Shown piece by piece: positions 34,590-43,709 of a stretch of DNA of 64,000 nt. Under the pieces are notes generated by a model that saw only the letters and a list, made by a program, of their open reading frames with translations, had not been told where the DNA came from and did no database searches. The position numbers and the translations under genes were made by a program. Source of the DNA: Phycisphaeraceae bacterium. Lineage in GTDB: Bacteria > Planctomycetota > Phycisphaerae > Phycisphaerales > Phycisphaeraceae. Numbering within the stretch: the stretch's first letter is position 1; each line of letters opens with the position of its first letter. The DNA lies in assembly GCA_028277745.1 (NCBI GenBank), contig JANQFR010000096.1, forward strand, positions 42,152 through 106,151, given 5' to 3'.

Positions 34590-35815
34590 GGCGGCGTGAT
34601 CTCCCTCACCTCCGCGTATCGACCCGGCAGGGCGTTGCACAAGACGCGGCTGCCTTCTTGACTGAAAACGGGATGGTGACAGACCCGTTGGGGATGGCGG
34701 CCCCGCCGGTCCGCACCGGCTCGCGCCTGTGGCAAGGGGACCCGCGCCACCTCACCGCCAGTCCGGCGGGAAAGAAACACCACGGCGCCGAGCCCGCTTG
34801 GGCCCACTTCGTCGGTCATGATCAGGTCTTCGTCCGCCGGGCTGACCGAGGGATGGCCCCCGCTGCCGTGATCGCTGAGTTTCCGGAACCCGGCGCCATC
34901 GCTGTCGACCTCGGCGAGGCAGTGCTGCTGCGGCGCCGCGGGGTCGGAGATGTAGCCGATCAGCCGTCGGCCGTCGGGTTGCCAACTCCAGTGCACGCCG
35001 CGCCGATCCCAGCTCAGATCGAGGGCGAGTCGAAGGTCTTCAAGGTCTGGAGACGCCGTGAACACGTACGACAGTCTTGGCTCGCCTCGTTCCTGGGCGA
35101 CCTCGTGGTTACCAAAGTGGAACAACAGGCGGTTTCCGTCCGGGCTCCACCTCACGCAATAGGCTATAAGCGTCAGCCCCTCGTGCGACCCCAGTCGACG
35201 TTTCATCGCACGATCGGCCTCAAGCAGACGGTCGCGGTCGGGGTGGCGGTCGAGGATCTCCTGCACCGAAAGCCGAAGCCGCGACGCGGGCGGGTCGAAA
35301 CTCACCAGCGAGAGGCCGTGCCGCTCTCGGTCCTGAAACGGCACGGGGGCGCGTTCGGGCTGATACCCTCCCCCTCCGTAGCCGGCCGCGTAGAGCATGC
35401 CGTGCAGAGCCGCAACGCCGGGCTCCCCCAACGGCGACGTCCCTTCAAGGTCGGCATCGACGTGGACCTGTTCGCCCGTGGCCAGTTCGTGTCGCGTCAC
35501 ACGCGGATGCGAGTGGCTCCCCGATTGGAAATAGACGTGCCTGGCGTCTGGTGACCAGCTCTGCCACAAGCCCGTGTGCCAGAAGCTCGGCGTGAGCGGC
35601 TGAGCGCCGAAGCGCTCCGCGACCGAGCCCTCGGCGGTCATGACCAGGACTTCACCCATACGGGTATCCAGGTCCGCCGCGGCCAGCAGGAAGCGGCCCG
35701 AGCGGTCAGGCGCATAGGGGCAGAGCGAATAGTAGCCGTGGACGCACCACCGCCCGGCTATCGGGAACGGCCGTGTACGCAGGGAACCGGCGGTGAAAGC
35801 AGGCGTCGGGGGCAC
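34586..35815 (-). CDS. TolB/WD40-like beta-propeller protein
   Basis: A 409-residue protein without a clear signal peptide. Repeated propeller blades carry the TolB-type Trp-Ser-Pro-Asp signature (SWSPDARHVYFQSG; RWSPDGNRLLFHFG; SWQPDGRRLIGYI). Similar proteins in saccharide loci relate to oligogalacturonate lyases or act as binding scaffolds; which applies here is not clear. Its stop overlaps the acyltransferase start. Upstream, 130 bases separate it from the alpha/alpha-barrel gene, on the same strand. Confidence 0.65.
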   Translation of the reverse strand: MPPTPAFTAGSLRTRPFPIAGRWCVHGYYSLCPYAPDRSGRFLLAAADLDTRMGEVLVMTAEGSVAERFGAQPLTPSFWHTGLWQSWSPDARHVYFQSGSHSHPRVTRHELATGEQVHVDADLEGTSPLGEPGVAALHGMLYAAGYGGGGYQPERAPVPFQDRERHGLSLVSFDPPASRLRLSVQEILDRHPDRDRLLEADRAMKRRLGSHEGLTLIAYCVRWSPDGNRLLFHFGNHEVAQERGEPRLSYVFTASPDLEDLRLALDLSWDRRGVHWSWQPDGRRLIGYISDPAAPQQHCLAEVDSDGAGFRKLSDHGSGGHPSVSPADEDLIMTDEVGPSGLGAVVFLSRRTGGEVARVPLPQARAGADRRGRHPQRVCHHPVFSQEGSRVLCNALPGRYAEVREITPP

Positions 35816-35948
35816 GATCGGTCTCCCGAGTAAGCGGATGACATCATCATGCTATAGCCGCCCTGTATTCCCGCCATGGATCATCCGCCGCCGTGTTGCA
35901 CGATCTGACTTTTGGGTTGATGTCGTTCACACGGCCGGCCGGGAGATG

Positions 35949-37481
35949 CTATAAGCCTTCGAGACCGGGAGTGGGCGCGGGTTGACCGGTTTCGAGGGCC
36001 TGGCAGTAGGCGTCGAGTTGGATCAGGCCGAGGGATGCACAGGCGTTGCAGCCGGGCCAGACATGCCAATAGAACTGGCGGCCGAAGCGATCGTCGCTGC
36101 CGTAGGTGCACAACGCGCCGGTGGGTTGGAGGCCGCGGACGATAGCGTTGGCGCCGGCGACGGCCTTGTCGAGGTCGTCACGGTGGCCCGTGACCGCGTG
36201 CAGGGCCCGCAGGGCGAGGCACCAGTTCGCGGTGTGCACCTCCATCGGGTGCAGGCAGCGGAACTGCTCGATCACCTGTGGCGTGTGGCACCGTGCGTAG
36301 ACCGGCGAGGTCTCGCGCTGCCAGATCACGAACACGTCCTCGACCCAGTCGATCAGCGCCCGGGCGTGGTCGATATACGTGGGGTCTTCGTGGCGGAAGT
36401 ACAGCAGGAAACGGACGGTTTCGAGGGTGTCCCAGTTCTGGAGGTTGCGGTAGGGCGGGAGCGACTCGACGTCTTCGTACTGGCCCTGCCAGAGGCGGTC
36501 GCGGACGGGGTGCTCAAGGAGCCAACGGGTCGCGCGGCTGCGAGCGGCGTCGTACGCGGGGCGCGGCTCGAGTTCGTGAAACATGGCGAGGAAGCGTGCG
36601 GGCGTGACGGCGTTGGAGGTGTAGGCGTCGTGCACTTCGCCGGTGCGTGGGTCGACACGGTAAGGCCAGGAGCCGTCGTCGCGTTGAAGGCGGACCAGGA
36701 CGTCGGCGAGGTGGCGGGCGTAGTCGAGCCAGGGTGTTTCCTCGGTGGCGCGGTGCAGGGCGAGCATGGCTTCGCCGACGCGGCCCACACGGATGAGCGT
36801 GATGAGGTCGCCCTCGAACCCGCCGCCGAGCCGGCCCTCTTCGACCGTCGAGAAGGGCAGACCGGCGCAGGCAAAATCATCGGGTTGGCGGTGCTCGAGC
36901 AGCCAGTCGCCGTAACGCCGGGCCTGACGGGCGGCCTCGGGGGCGAGCGGGTCGTCGGGGAAACGGGCGGCGAACGCCAGGTAACACATGATGAAGCTGG
37001 GGTGGTGCTGGGCGGGATAGGCGAGTTGGAAGCGGACACCGCTGACGTCGTCTTCGTAGCTGGACCAGGCGCTGCGTGGCCAACCGTGCTCGTAATCCCG
37101 GACAACGTCCCGGGCCGGGGCGAGCAGGTAGGCGAGGTTGCGACGGATCACCGCTGCCCAGTCGTCCCGTGCGGGCCGGGCGCCGTCCCAGCCCGGAACC
37201 TTGTGGACCGAGTGCACCGCCGGAGCTGCACATTCGCCGCCGTCCGCGGCGTGGGCGGTAATCATGAGGTCGACACGACCCAACGCGGCGCGGTCCCACA
37301 GCGCCCCGAGGGTGCAGCGATTGGTGTCGACCGTCAGCGACCCGATCATGCGGTCCGGGTCCGCGACCGAGACCCGGTAGGTCGCGGACCCCGGGATCGC
37401 GTTCCACGTGAACGTCGGCGGCCGAACCAGCCGCGGGGCGTAGCGGTTCCAGCTATCGATCTCGATCAGCGGCGTAGTCAT
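35949..37481 (-). CDS. Alpha/alpha-barrel glycan protein (six-hairpin-like) with N-terminal Fn3-like segment
   Basis: A 510-residue protein started at ATG 37481, which overlaps the stop of the DUF4838 gene (ATGA). The N-terminal 90 residues have Fn3-like strands (RPPTFTWNAIPGSATYRVSVADPD). Residues about 130-505 are repeated helical hairpins with motifs such as DYARHLADVLVRLQRDDGSWPYRVD and HTANWCLALRALHAVTGH, typical of alpha/alpha toroids in lyases and hydrolases. No signal peptide is seen. The substrate is unknown; coupling to a secreted DUF4838 protein suggests a shared glycan substrate. Unrelated longer upstream frames were not used. Confidence 0.6.
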   Translation of the reverse strand: MTTPLIEIDSWNRYAPRLVRPPTFTWNAIPGSATYRVSVADPDRMIGSLTVDTNRCTLGALWDRAALGRVDLMITAHAADGGECAAPAVHSVHKVPGWDGARPARDDWAAVIRRNLAYLLAPARDVVRDYEHGWPRSAWSSYEDDVSGVRFQLAYPAQHHPSFIMCYLAFAARFPDDPLAPEAARQARRYGDWLLEHRQPDDFACAGLPFSTVEEGRLGGGFEGDLITLIRVGRVGEAMLALHRATEETPWLDYARHLADVLVRLQRDDGSWPYRVDPRTGEVHDAYTSNAVTPARFLAMFHELEPRPAYDAARSRATRWLLEHPVRDRLWQGQYEDVESLPPYRNLQNWDTLETVRFLLYFRHEDPTYIDHARALIDWVEDVFVIWQRETSPVYARCHTPQVIEQFRCLHPMEVHTANWCLALRALHAVTGHRDDLDKAVAGANAIVRGLQPTGALCTYGSDDRFGRQFYWHVWPGCNACASLGLIQLDAYCQALETGQPAPTPGLEGL

Positions 37482-39925
37482 CAGGGCGCAGCGGTGGCCT
37501 TGGCTTGGGCGTTGGTCTCGACGGTTTGCGGAGCGTAGAGGAACCCGCGGCGGTACAGGCCGCCGACCTCGACGTCGTTGTGGACCCGCACGACGACGGT
37601 GTTGGTTTCGCCGGGCTTGACCGCGTCGGTCACGTCCAGATCGACCTCGTGGTCGTGGTCCCACCAGAGCTTGTGGTCGCGGCGGCCTACGTAGCGGCCG
37701 TTGACCCAGACCCACGCTTCGTTGATCGCGCCGCCCAGGAAGAGCCGGACGGGTTGCTCGGCGTCGAACTCGGGCAGTTCGACGGTGAAGTGGTGCCAGC
37801 CGTAGCCGTCGTAGTCATGCCCGCGGTCGCTGATCGGCTCCTCCTGCTGTTCCCAGAGCAGGAACGTGTCGCGTTCGCTCCAGCCGTCCAGCGCATCGGA
37901 TCCCAGACGATACCACCGGTTGATCACCCCTTCATTGAAGGGGTCGCGTCGGAACGCGGTGCGCTGCGGCAGTTGGGCGAGCAGCACGCCGCCGCGGCCG
38001 TCGGTCATCGCGGCCAACTCCGCAAAGCGCTTCGCCCGGCCTTCCGCGAAATAGGGCCGGACCCGGTTCTCGTCGACCGTCATCATGAAAGGATCCAACT
38101 CGCCCAGCTCACGCTTCAGCTCGACCATGCGGGCGGCGTGCTTCGCCGCGGCGGCGTAGTCCATCGAACGTTCGGCGTCGGTCATCGCGGCGAACGCCGC
38201 GAGGTGGTCCGCGATCCGTTGCACGATCATCAGCCGCTTGACCTGCGCGCCGTCTGCGCCGTCGCGCCGCTGAGCGGCCGCGGCGTCGTCCAGATGCTCC
38301 GCGATCGACGCGACAAACGCGCTGTCGTAGACATGGTTGATCAGGAAGTCCTCGTGGGCCTGAATCGTCGCATCCAGGAGCCGTTGCTCACACGCGTCCC
38401 ACCATCGCTGAACGTGTGGCCCGGCGGCTTCTCCGAAGCTGGTGGTGTAAAAATCCTGCTTCATGGCGTCGACGTCGGCGTCCGCGTCCCACAGCAGCCG
38501 GGCGGCCAGGTAGTAGCTCAGCCACGTCTGCATGAACGCCTTGCGGCCCTCACGCGACATGCCCTTGACCCCGATCTCGCGGTAGACCCGGGCGTTGATC
38601 GCCATGTTCGCCATATCACGCTCGGGCAGGAAGAACCCGGTGAGCATGCCGGGGTTGTAGTCGTAGATCGTGACGTGCGGCGTCAGCTCGACCCAGTGTT
38701 CGAGGATGCTGCGCAGCTGCGCCCGACGGAACATCGTCGACGTGATCGGCTCCAGGACGTCACAACTGATCGGGCAGATCATCACCATGATATTGGAAGG
38801 GATATCGACGCCTTCGGGCGGCATCTCGCGGTTGGAGTACGCCATCGTCGAGACGAACTTGTCGGGAAACGCCTCGGCGATCTTGGCGGCGAACCCGAAG
38901 TACTCCTCGCTCATCATCGTCTCGTGCACGTAGCGGGGGTAGTCGAAGTTCTGGCTGTCGAGCGAGAACTCCTCGCAGTAGCAGTAAGGCGCCCCGTCCG
39001 GCGGACTGATGCCCACGCCCAGCTCCGAAACGATCCGCATCTTCCGCTCGCCGGCGAACGCCTGGCGCAAGTTCCGCACGCTCTGCTCCAGCACCGCCGG
39101 GTTCGCGATGCACAGGTTGGCGTGGTTTTCGTACAACCGCCCGTTGGGCAGCCGACCCAACACCCGCTCCCCCTTTTCGTTGAGCGCGAAGTACTCGGGA
39201 TTCGACTCGGCGTACTCCAACGGCGGCAGCAGGTACGCCAGGAACCCGTCGCCCACCAGCGGGTACTGCTGAGCGGGGTTGAAGCCCGCCGCGTGCGACC
39301 AGCGACGATAGATCGCCCGCTCCTCACGCGTCACCGGCACCCAGCCCGACAGGTAGGTCGAACGGACCGCGAAGTCCGGGCGGCTCACGATGTCCAGTTC
39401 CGGCAGCGTCAACGCAGTGCTCCGTGGCACGATCCGCCAGAGCTCGCCCGGCATGTACCAGCGATACCCCAGTTGTTCGAGCAGGGCGTAGGCGGCGTAC
39501 AGCGTGCCCTGATAGGTGAAATCCTGGTTCCCCGCGACGACCACCTCGTCGCCGATGGTCTTGAGGACATAGCCTTCCTCGTTAAACGCGTCCGGGCGCA
39601 CGGCCGGATCAAACCCGCTGGGGATGGCCACCCCGAGGGCCGTGGCCCGCTGGGTGTGACCGATCAGCAGTGTGGTCGCCCCGGCCGGCATCGGTTGAGC
39701 GGCCGGGCCGCCCTCGATGACGATCGGGAGTTCGACACCGCTCATCTCGGCGATCACGTCACGGATCAGTTCCGCCGCGGCCAGCGCCTTGGACGCGTCG
39801 GCCTGCACCGTAAGTTGGGCGTACGCTTCGCCATCCTTCACCAGCGGCGACCCCGCCCGGGCGGCGTGGGCGCCGAGCATCATCGTCGTGATGGTCATAA
39901 ACAGAGCGATGGACCAGCGGCTCAT
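37481..39925 (-). CDS. Secreted DUF4838-domain protein
   Basis: An 814-residue exported protein. A signal peptide (MSRWSIALFMTITTMMLGAHAARA/GS) follows ATG 39925. Starting instead at ATG 39964 would put the palindromic operator (39949-39960) inside the coding sequence, so the later start is preferred but not proven. Residues about 20-130 form an alpha/beta N-domain of the GH-associated kind (AAELIRDVIAEMSGVELPIV). The middle is the DUF4838 barrel (YRRWSHAAGFNPAQQ; MTYDYNPGM-like YDYNPGML). Residues about 690-800 are a galactose-binding-like beta-sandwich. DUF4838 proteins occur with uronic-acid hydrolases; no activity is established. It is divergent from the second DUF4838 gene. Confidence 0.75.
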   Translation of the reverse strand: MSRWSIALFMTITTMMLGAHAARAGSPLVKDGEAYAQLTVQADASKALAAAELIRDVIAEMSGVELPIVIEGGPAAQPMPAGATTLLIGHTQRATALGVAIPSGFDPAVRPDAFNEEGYVLKTIGDEVVVAGNQDFTYQGTLYAAYALLEQLGYRWYMPGELWRIVPRSTALTLPELDIVSRPDFAVRSTYLSGWVPVTREERAIYRRWSHAAGFNPAQQYPLVGDGFLAYLLPPLEYAESNPEYFALNEKGERVLGRLPNGRLYENHANLCIANPAVLEQSVRNLRQAFAGERKMRIVSELGVGISPPDGAPYCYCEEFSLDSQNFDYPRYVHETMMSEEYFGFAAKIAEAFPDKFVSTMAYSNREMPPEGVDIPSNIMVMICPISCDVLEPITSTMFRRAQLRSILEHWVELTPHVTIYDYNPGMLTGFFLPERDMANMAINARVYREIGVKGMSREGRKAFMQTWLSYYLAARLLWDADADVDAMKQDFYTTSFGEAAGPHVQRWWDACEQRLLDATIQAHEDFLINHVYDSAFVASIAEHLDDAAAAQRRDGADGAQVKRLMIVQRIADHLAAFAAMTDAERSMDYAAAAKHAARMVELKRELGELDPFMMTVDENRVRPYFAEGRAKRFAELAAMTDGRGGVLLAQLPQRTAFRRDPFNEGVINRWYRLGSDALDGWSERDTFLLWEQQEEPISDRGHDYDGYGWHHFTVELPEFDAEQPVRLFLGGAINEAWVWVNGRYVGRRDHKLWWDHDHEVDLDVTDAVKPGETNTVVVRVHNDVEVGGLYRRGFLYAPQTVETNAQAKATAAP

Positions 39926-39948
39926 CGAGAGGCCGCGACGCTGATTAC

Positions 39949-39960
39949 TGAATCGGTTCA
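39949..39960. promoter_or_regulatory. Palindrome TGAATCGGTTCA, candidate LacI operator (site 1)
   Basis: A 12-bp imperfect palindrome (TGAA-N-CG-N-TTCA) in the divergent gap between the two DUF4838 genes, close to the leftward start. It equals the reverse complement of site 2 at 40124-40135. Family: LacI-type operators. The likely reader is the LacI-type protein at 45301-46455. Confidence 0.6.
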
Positions 39961-40123
39961 TCACCGGGATTCTAGCTGATCAGACGGCTGAGTGCGCCTG
40001 TTTTTTCCGGATTCGCCATAGATCACGGCGTGCGGTGCAGATAGGGCGGTGCAGAAGGAGAGGAGGGGCTCCCCCGCCCTTTGTCTGCGTTTGTCTCGCA
40101 AAAAGAGCGCTCCGTCAGTATAC

Positions 40124-40135
40124 TGAACCGATTCA
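40124..40135. promoter_or_regulatory. Palindrome TGAACCGATTCA, candidate LacI operator (site 2)
   Basis: The reverse complement of site 1, at the other side of the divergent gap, 85 bases upstream of ATG 40221. The two sites, 175 bases apart, could support DNA looping between repressor dimers (inference). Confidence 0.6.
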
Positions 40136-40220
40136 TCATGCCGCGAATCTCCGCCCAGCTGTCCGCCCTGCGCGACTCGTGGCCGCTCGATCGCACGCCG
40201 GCTCCCAAGGAAACGCACGC

Positions 40221-42770
40221 ATGCGCCCCGCCATCAGCCCGATCTGTGTCCTGATCTTCCCGGCCCTCGTGGCGATCCTGACGGCGTCCGCCCACGCCGC
40301 CGACCGGATCCACGCCCCTACCGATCCACGGCCCGAACTCTCACAGGCGCTCGCCGACCTGACCGACTACCTCGAACAGATCTCGGGCCGCCCCTTCACC
40401 GTGGTCAACGAGCCCCATCACGATGGTCACACGCCGGAAGACCGCCACGCCGCCGACGCGCCCGCGTTCCGCCTCGCTCGCGCCGACCGCCACGCCGCCG
40501 AGCTACCCCCAGGCGCCGACGCCCTCCGGGCCCGCAACGCCGAGGCCTTCCAGCTCTTCACCGAGCCCGACGGCCCGGTCTGGATCATCGGCAACACCGA
40601 CAACGCCATCGCCAACGGCATCTACGCCTACCTCGAAAAACTCGGCGTCCGCTGGCTTTTGCCCTCCGACACCTGGACCATCGTGCCCCAACGCGCGTCC
40701 GTCCGCCTTGACCTCGACGAGCTTCACGAGCCGGCCTTTATCAGCCGCGGCTTCTTCGGCACCGGCGGCTTCGGCGGCATCCTCCCGCTCGATTCCGAGC
40801 ACCGCCTGCGCAACCGGTGGAACGACTGGAAGCGGCGCCTCCGCTACAGCGGCCAGATGCAGCTCCACGGCCATTCCTACGAGTCCTTCAATCTCAAGCA
40901 CCGCGAAACGCTCGAAGCCCACCCCGAGTACCGGCCCTTGATCAACGGCGAACGCGTCCCCTGGTCCATCGGCATGAAGATGTGCTTCAGCAACGAGGAG
41001 GTCCGCGAACTCTTCGTCCAGGACCGGCTCCAGAAACTGCAATGGCAGATCGATCGCGACCCCGACGGACCGACCTCCTTCGCCGTCTCCGTCGATCCCT
41101 CCGACGGCGGCGGTTACTGCGAGTCTGAGCCGTGCCTGGCCCTCGGCAGCGTCAGTGATCGCGTCTTCGGGTTGGCCAACCAGGTCGCACGCGCCGTCCA
41201 GGAGCAACACCCCGACCGTTTCGTCAGCCTGTACGCCTACAACGAGCACGCCGCCGTCCCCGACATCGAGCTCGAACCCAATATCTACGTCATGCTTGTG
41301 CCCTACGGGTTCCAACGCACCGGCATGACGCCCGAGCAGTTCGTCGACGCCTGGGCCGACAAGATCGACCGCCTCGCCATCTACAGCTACTGGGGCGTCA
41401 CCGACTGGTCCCGCTGCCTGCCCAGTTTCAGCCTGTACCGGCAGGCGGAGCCGCAGCTCAACCACTGGCGCGACGCCGGCGTCGAGGCGTTCGCCCTGGA
41501 GTCCAGCACCAACGGCGGCGGCGTCGGCTGGCTCCTGTACGTTGTCGCTCAGATGGTCTGGGACGATACGCTCGACGCCAAGGCCGCCCTGCGCAACTTC
41601 TGTGACGACGCCTTCGGCGACGCCGCCGAACCCATGTTTCGCATGTTTAATCGTTGGGCCGGCTTGTACCTCCGCGGCGACCACGAGCTCGGCCTGGCCT
41701 ACCGCGACCTTCAGGAAGCCTTCGCCCTCACCGACGACCCCGCCGTGCAGGCACGCTTGCGCGACCTGGTCCTCTACGTGCACTACCAGCGGCTGATGCA
41801 CGAATACGAGAGCCAACCGGCCAAATCACAGCAGAGCGCCGCCGCCGCCGAGCGCGTCATACGTTGCCTCTGGCGCACCTACGACAACACCATGGTTCAG
41901 CCGTTCCGCATGCACGTCCTGTTGACCAACCGCTTCGAAAGCCACGCCGCCGACCAGCTCAACGCCGCTTTCCCCCTCAAGGACCCCGACGCCGAGGTCT
42001 GGGCCGCCCTCGAGCCTTACAGCGATGCCGACGCCGACGCGCTGCTCCGGGACGGCCTGGAGACCTACCGCCCCCGGACGTTCGAACGCCGTGAATTCGC
42101 CGGGCCCTACGTCCCCCTGCACCGCCGAGGCGTCAACACCCGTCCCGCCGCGGAAGACCTCGAACCGGTGATCACCACGATCCTTACCGGCGACATCGTC
42201 TATGAACTGCTGATCCCCAGAGGCCTGAGCAAACTCACCTTCGAGTTCCGCGCCCAGAAGCAGCCCGAGTCCTACCTCGGCAACCAGATGCAACTCCTCG
42301 ACCGCGAAGGCCGGACCGTCGACCGACGCTTCCTGCCCTGCGATGGGCAATGGCACACCATCACCGTGCCCGTGCCGAAGCCCGGCCGCTACACCCTACG
42401 CATCCATGACCGTAAGGCGTTCTGTCGCCTCAAGCTCGCCCCGGCCTACCACCCCACGCTCACCTCGCCGCTCCACTCCGGCGACCTGACCCGCCGCCGC
42501 TACTTCTACGTCCCCCGCGGCCAACGACGCATCGCCCTCTACGAGAAGAGCGTGGTCGTCCCCGAGATCTTCGACAGTCGGGGCAAACCCGTCGACCTCC
42601 AGGGCCAACGCGGCATGATTGTCATTGATGTCCCGCGCGGCGAGGACGGCAAGGTCTGGTCGTTCCAAAAGTACAAAAGCTGGGAGCCCCTGCGGCTGAT
42701 CAACATCCCCCATGCGATCGGCCTCACCGCCGAAACCCTGCTCGTCCCACGCGACGCCTTAATCCCGTAA
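40221..42770 (+). CDS. Secreted DUF4838-domain protein (second copy, divergent)
   Basis: An 849-residue exported protein; AAGGAA lies about nine bases before ATG 40221 and a signal peptide (residues 1-27, LVAILTASAHA/AD) follows. It has the same fold order as its divergent neighbour: an N-domain (LTDYLEQISGRPFTVV), a DUF4838 core with an acidic patch in FAVSVDPSDGGGYCESEPC and a beta-rich C-terminus (about 700-845). The two are clearly homologous but not near-identical. The pair shares one operator-bearing promoter gap and probably attacks the same extracellular glycan. Convergent with the pseudopilin-like gene, 21 bases from its end. Confidence 0.75.
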   Translation: MRPAISPICVLIFPALVAILTASAHAADRIHAPTDPRPELSQALADLTDYLEQISGRPFTVVNEPHHDGHTPEDRHAADAPAFRLARADRHAAELPPGADALRARNAEAFQLFTEPDGPVWIIGNTDNAIANGIYAYLEKLGVRWLLPSDTWTIVPQRASVRLDLDELHEPAFISRGFFGTGGFGGILPLDSEHRLRNRWNDWKRRLRYSGQMQLHGHSYESFNLKHRETLEAHPEYRPLINGERVPWSIGMKMCFSNEEVRELFVQDRLQKLQWQIDRDPDGPTSFAVSVDPSDGGGYCESEPCLALGSVSDRVFGLANQVARAVQEQHPDRFVSLYAYNEHAAVPDIELEPNIYVMLVPYGFQRTGMTPEQFVDAWADKIDRLAIYSYWGVTDWSRCLPSFSLYRQAEPQLNHWRDAGVEAFALESSTNGGGVGWLLYVVAQMVWDDTLDAKAALRNFCDDAFGDAAEPMFRMFNRWAGLYLRGDHELGLAYRDLQEAFALTDDPAVQARLRDLVLYVHYQRLMHEYESQPAKSQQSAAAAERVIRCLWRTYDNTMVQPFRMHVLLTNRFESHAADQLNAAFPLKDPDAEVWAALEPYSDADADALLRDGLETYRPRTFERREFAGPYVPLHRRGVNTRPAAEDLEPVITTILTGDIVYELLIPRGLSKLTFEFRAQKQPESYLGNQMQLLDREGRTVDRRFLPCDGQWHTITVPVPKPGRYTLRIHDRKAFCRLKLAPAYHPTLTSPLHSGDLTRRRYFYVPRGQRRIALYEKSVVVPEIFDSRGKPVDLQGQRGMIVIDVPRGEDGKVWSFQKYKSWEPLRLINIPHAIGLTAETLLVPRDALIP

Positions 42771-42791
42771 CCCGCCGGCAGCCGATAGCGG

Positions 42792-43622
42792 TCAATTCAG
42801 CGGCGCGTTGTCGTAGCCCCACCCGGGGTTGACCCAGAACTTCTTAAAACGCCAGGGAGCGTCGAGCGGCGCCGGGTTCGCGGAACCGGGGCTGCCCTGG
42901 AATAACGGGGCCACAAACTCAGCACGCCCGTCCATGTAGGACACGCTCACCCCGCGACCGTTGTGATTCGGCGTCGAAATCCCCGGGGACGGATGGCCCC
43001 GCAGACCGTAAATCTCGATCATCCCCCCGTGCAGCACGGCGGCGTATTGGCCGTTGTCCATCACCAGCCCTTTGTCGCTGATCGACGGGATTTCATCGAT
43101 GGTGAAAGATCGATCGCCATGCGGCTGTGGATTGCCCGGGGGCGTGTCCGCCGTGGTGCGCCACTTCCACATCAGGTCGTGGACGATGGAATACACAAAC
43201 CCGCGGTTGTCGCCGCCCACGGCGAGCCCGCTCGCGTCTCCGGGGCACTGGATGGCCGCGTACTTCTCGCGGTCGTTGTACCCAAAAGCGCCCGTCGGAC
43301 TTTGAAGTCCGTTGCCGACGTAAGGCAGCACCTTTTCGATCCAATGGAAATAGTCATAGTCCGAATTGGACTGCAACAGGCTCTGGTTAATCGGAAAATG
43401 ACCATCTTCATCGATGGTGTACATCTGGATGGCCATGTTCGTTGCGCGGAGATTCGCGAGGCATTTGACTTTCTCCGCCTGGAACTTCGCACGGCTCAAC
43501 ACCGGCAGCAGCACCGCAATCAATAACGCCACGATGCTGATCACCACGAGCAGCTCGATCAACGTGAACGCGTGGCGTGGCCCGGGATGACGGTGGTGTG
43601 TCGAGGAGTTTCGTTTAGGCAT
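42792..43622 (-). CDS. Pseudopilin-like secreted protein (prepilin-type N-terminus)
   Basis: A 276-residue protein with a class III leader: HPGPRHA/FTLIELLVVISIVALLIA, the type IV prepilin/pseudopilin cleavage pattern. The hydrophobic helix ends LLPVLSRAKFQAEKVKC. The C-terminal domain (NGRGVSVSYMDGRAEFV) resembles that of the many planctomycete pseudopilin-like proteins of unknown job. It is one of two in this window; the other is at 14939. No strong ribosome site precedes ATG 43622. It lies between the DUF4838 gene and the PEP-CTERM gene. Confidence 0.8.
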   Translation of the reverse strand: MPKRNSSTHHRHPGPRHAFTLIELLVVISIVALLIAVLLPVLSRAKFQAEKVKCLANLRATNMAIQMYTIDEDGHFPINQSLLQSNSDYDYFHWIEKVLPYVGNGLQSPTGAFGYNDREKYAAIQCPGDASGLAVGGDNRGFVYSIVHDLMWKWRTTADTPPGNPQPHGDRSFTIDEIPSISDKGLVMDNGQYAAVLHGGMIEIYGLRGHPSPGISTPNHNGRGVSVSYMDGRAEFVAPLFQGSPGSANPAPLDAPWRFKKFWVNPGWGYDNAPLN

Positions 43623-43709
43623 CGGTAAAGTCCATCACGTGATCAAATGGATTGTATCCCGGGGTATGACGCAGAAAGAGAGCAACGTCTCGACAAAAGG
43701 CCGACGGCG

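Noticed and set aside
37505..39979. A long open frame on the forward strand opposite the DUF4838 gene
   Set aside because: The GC-rich third positions of the leftward gene open this frame; its product lacks any domain, signal or ribosome site, while the leftward frame has clear motifs.
40503..41816. A 437-codon open frame on the reverse strand opposite the second DUF4838 gene
   Set aside because: Antisense shadow of a GC-rich gene; no conserved features.
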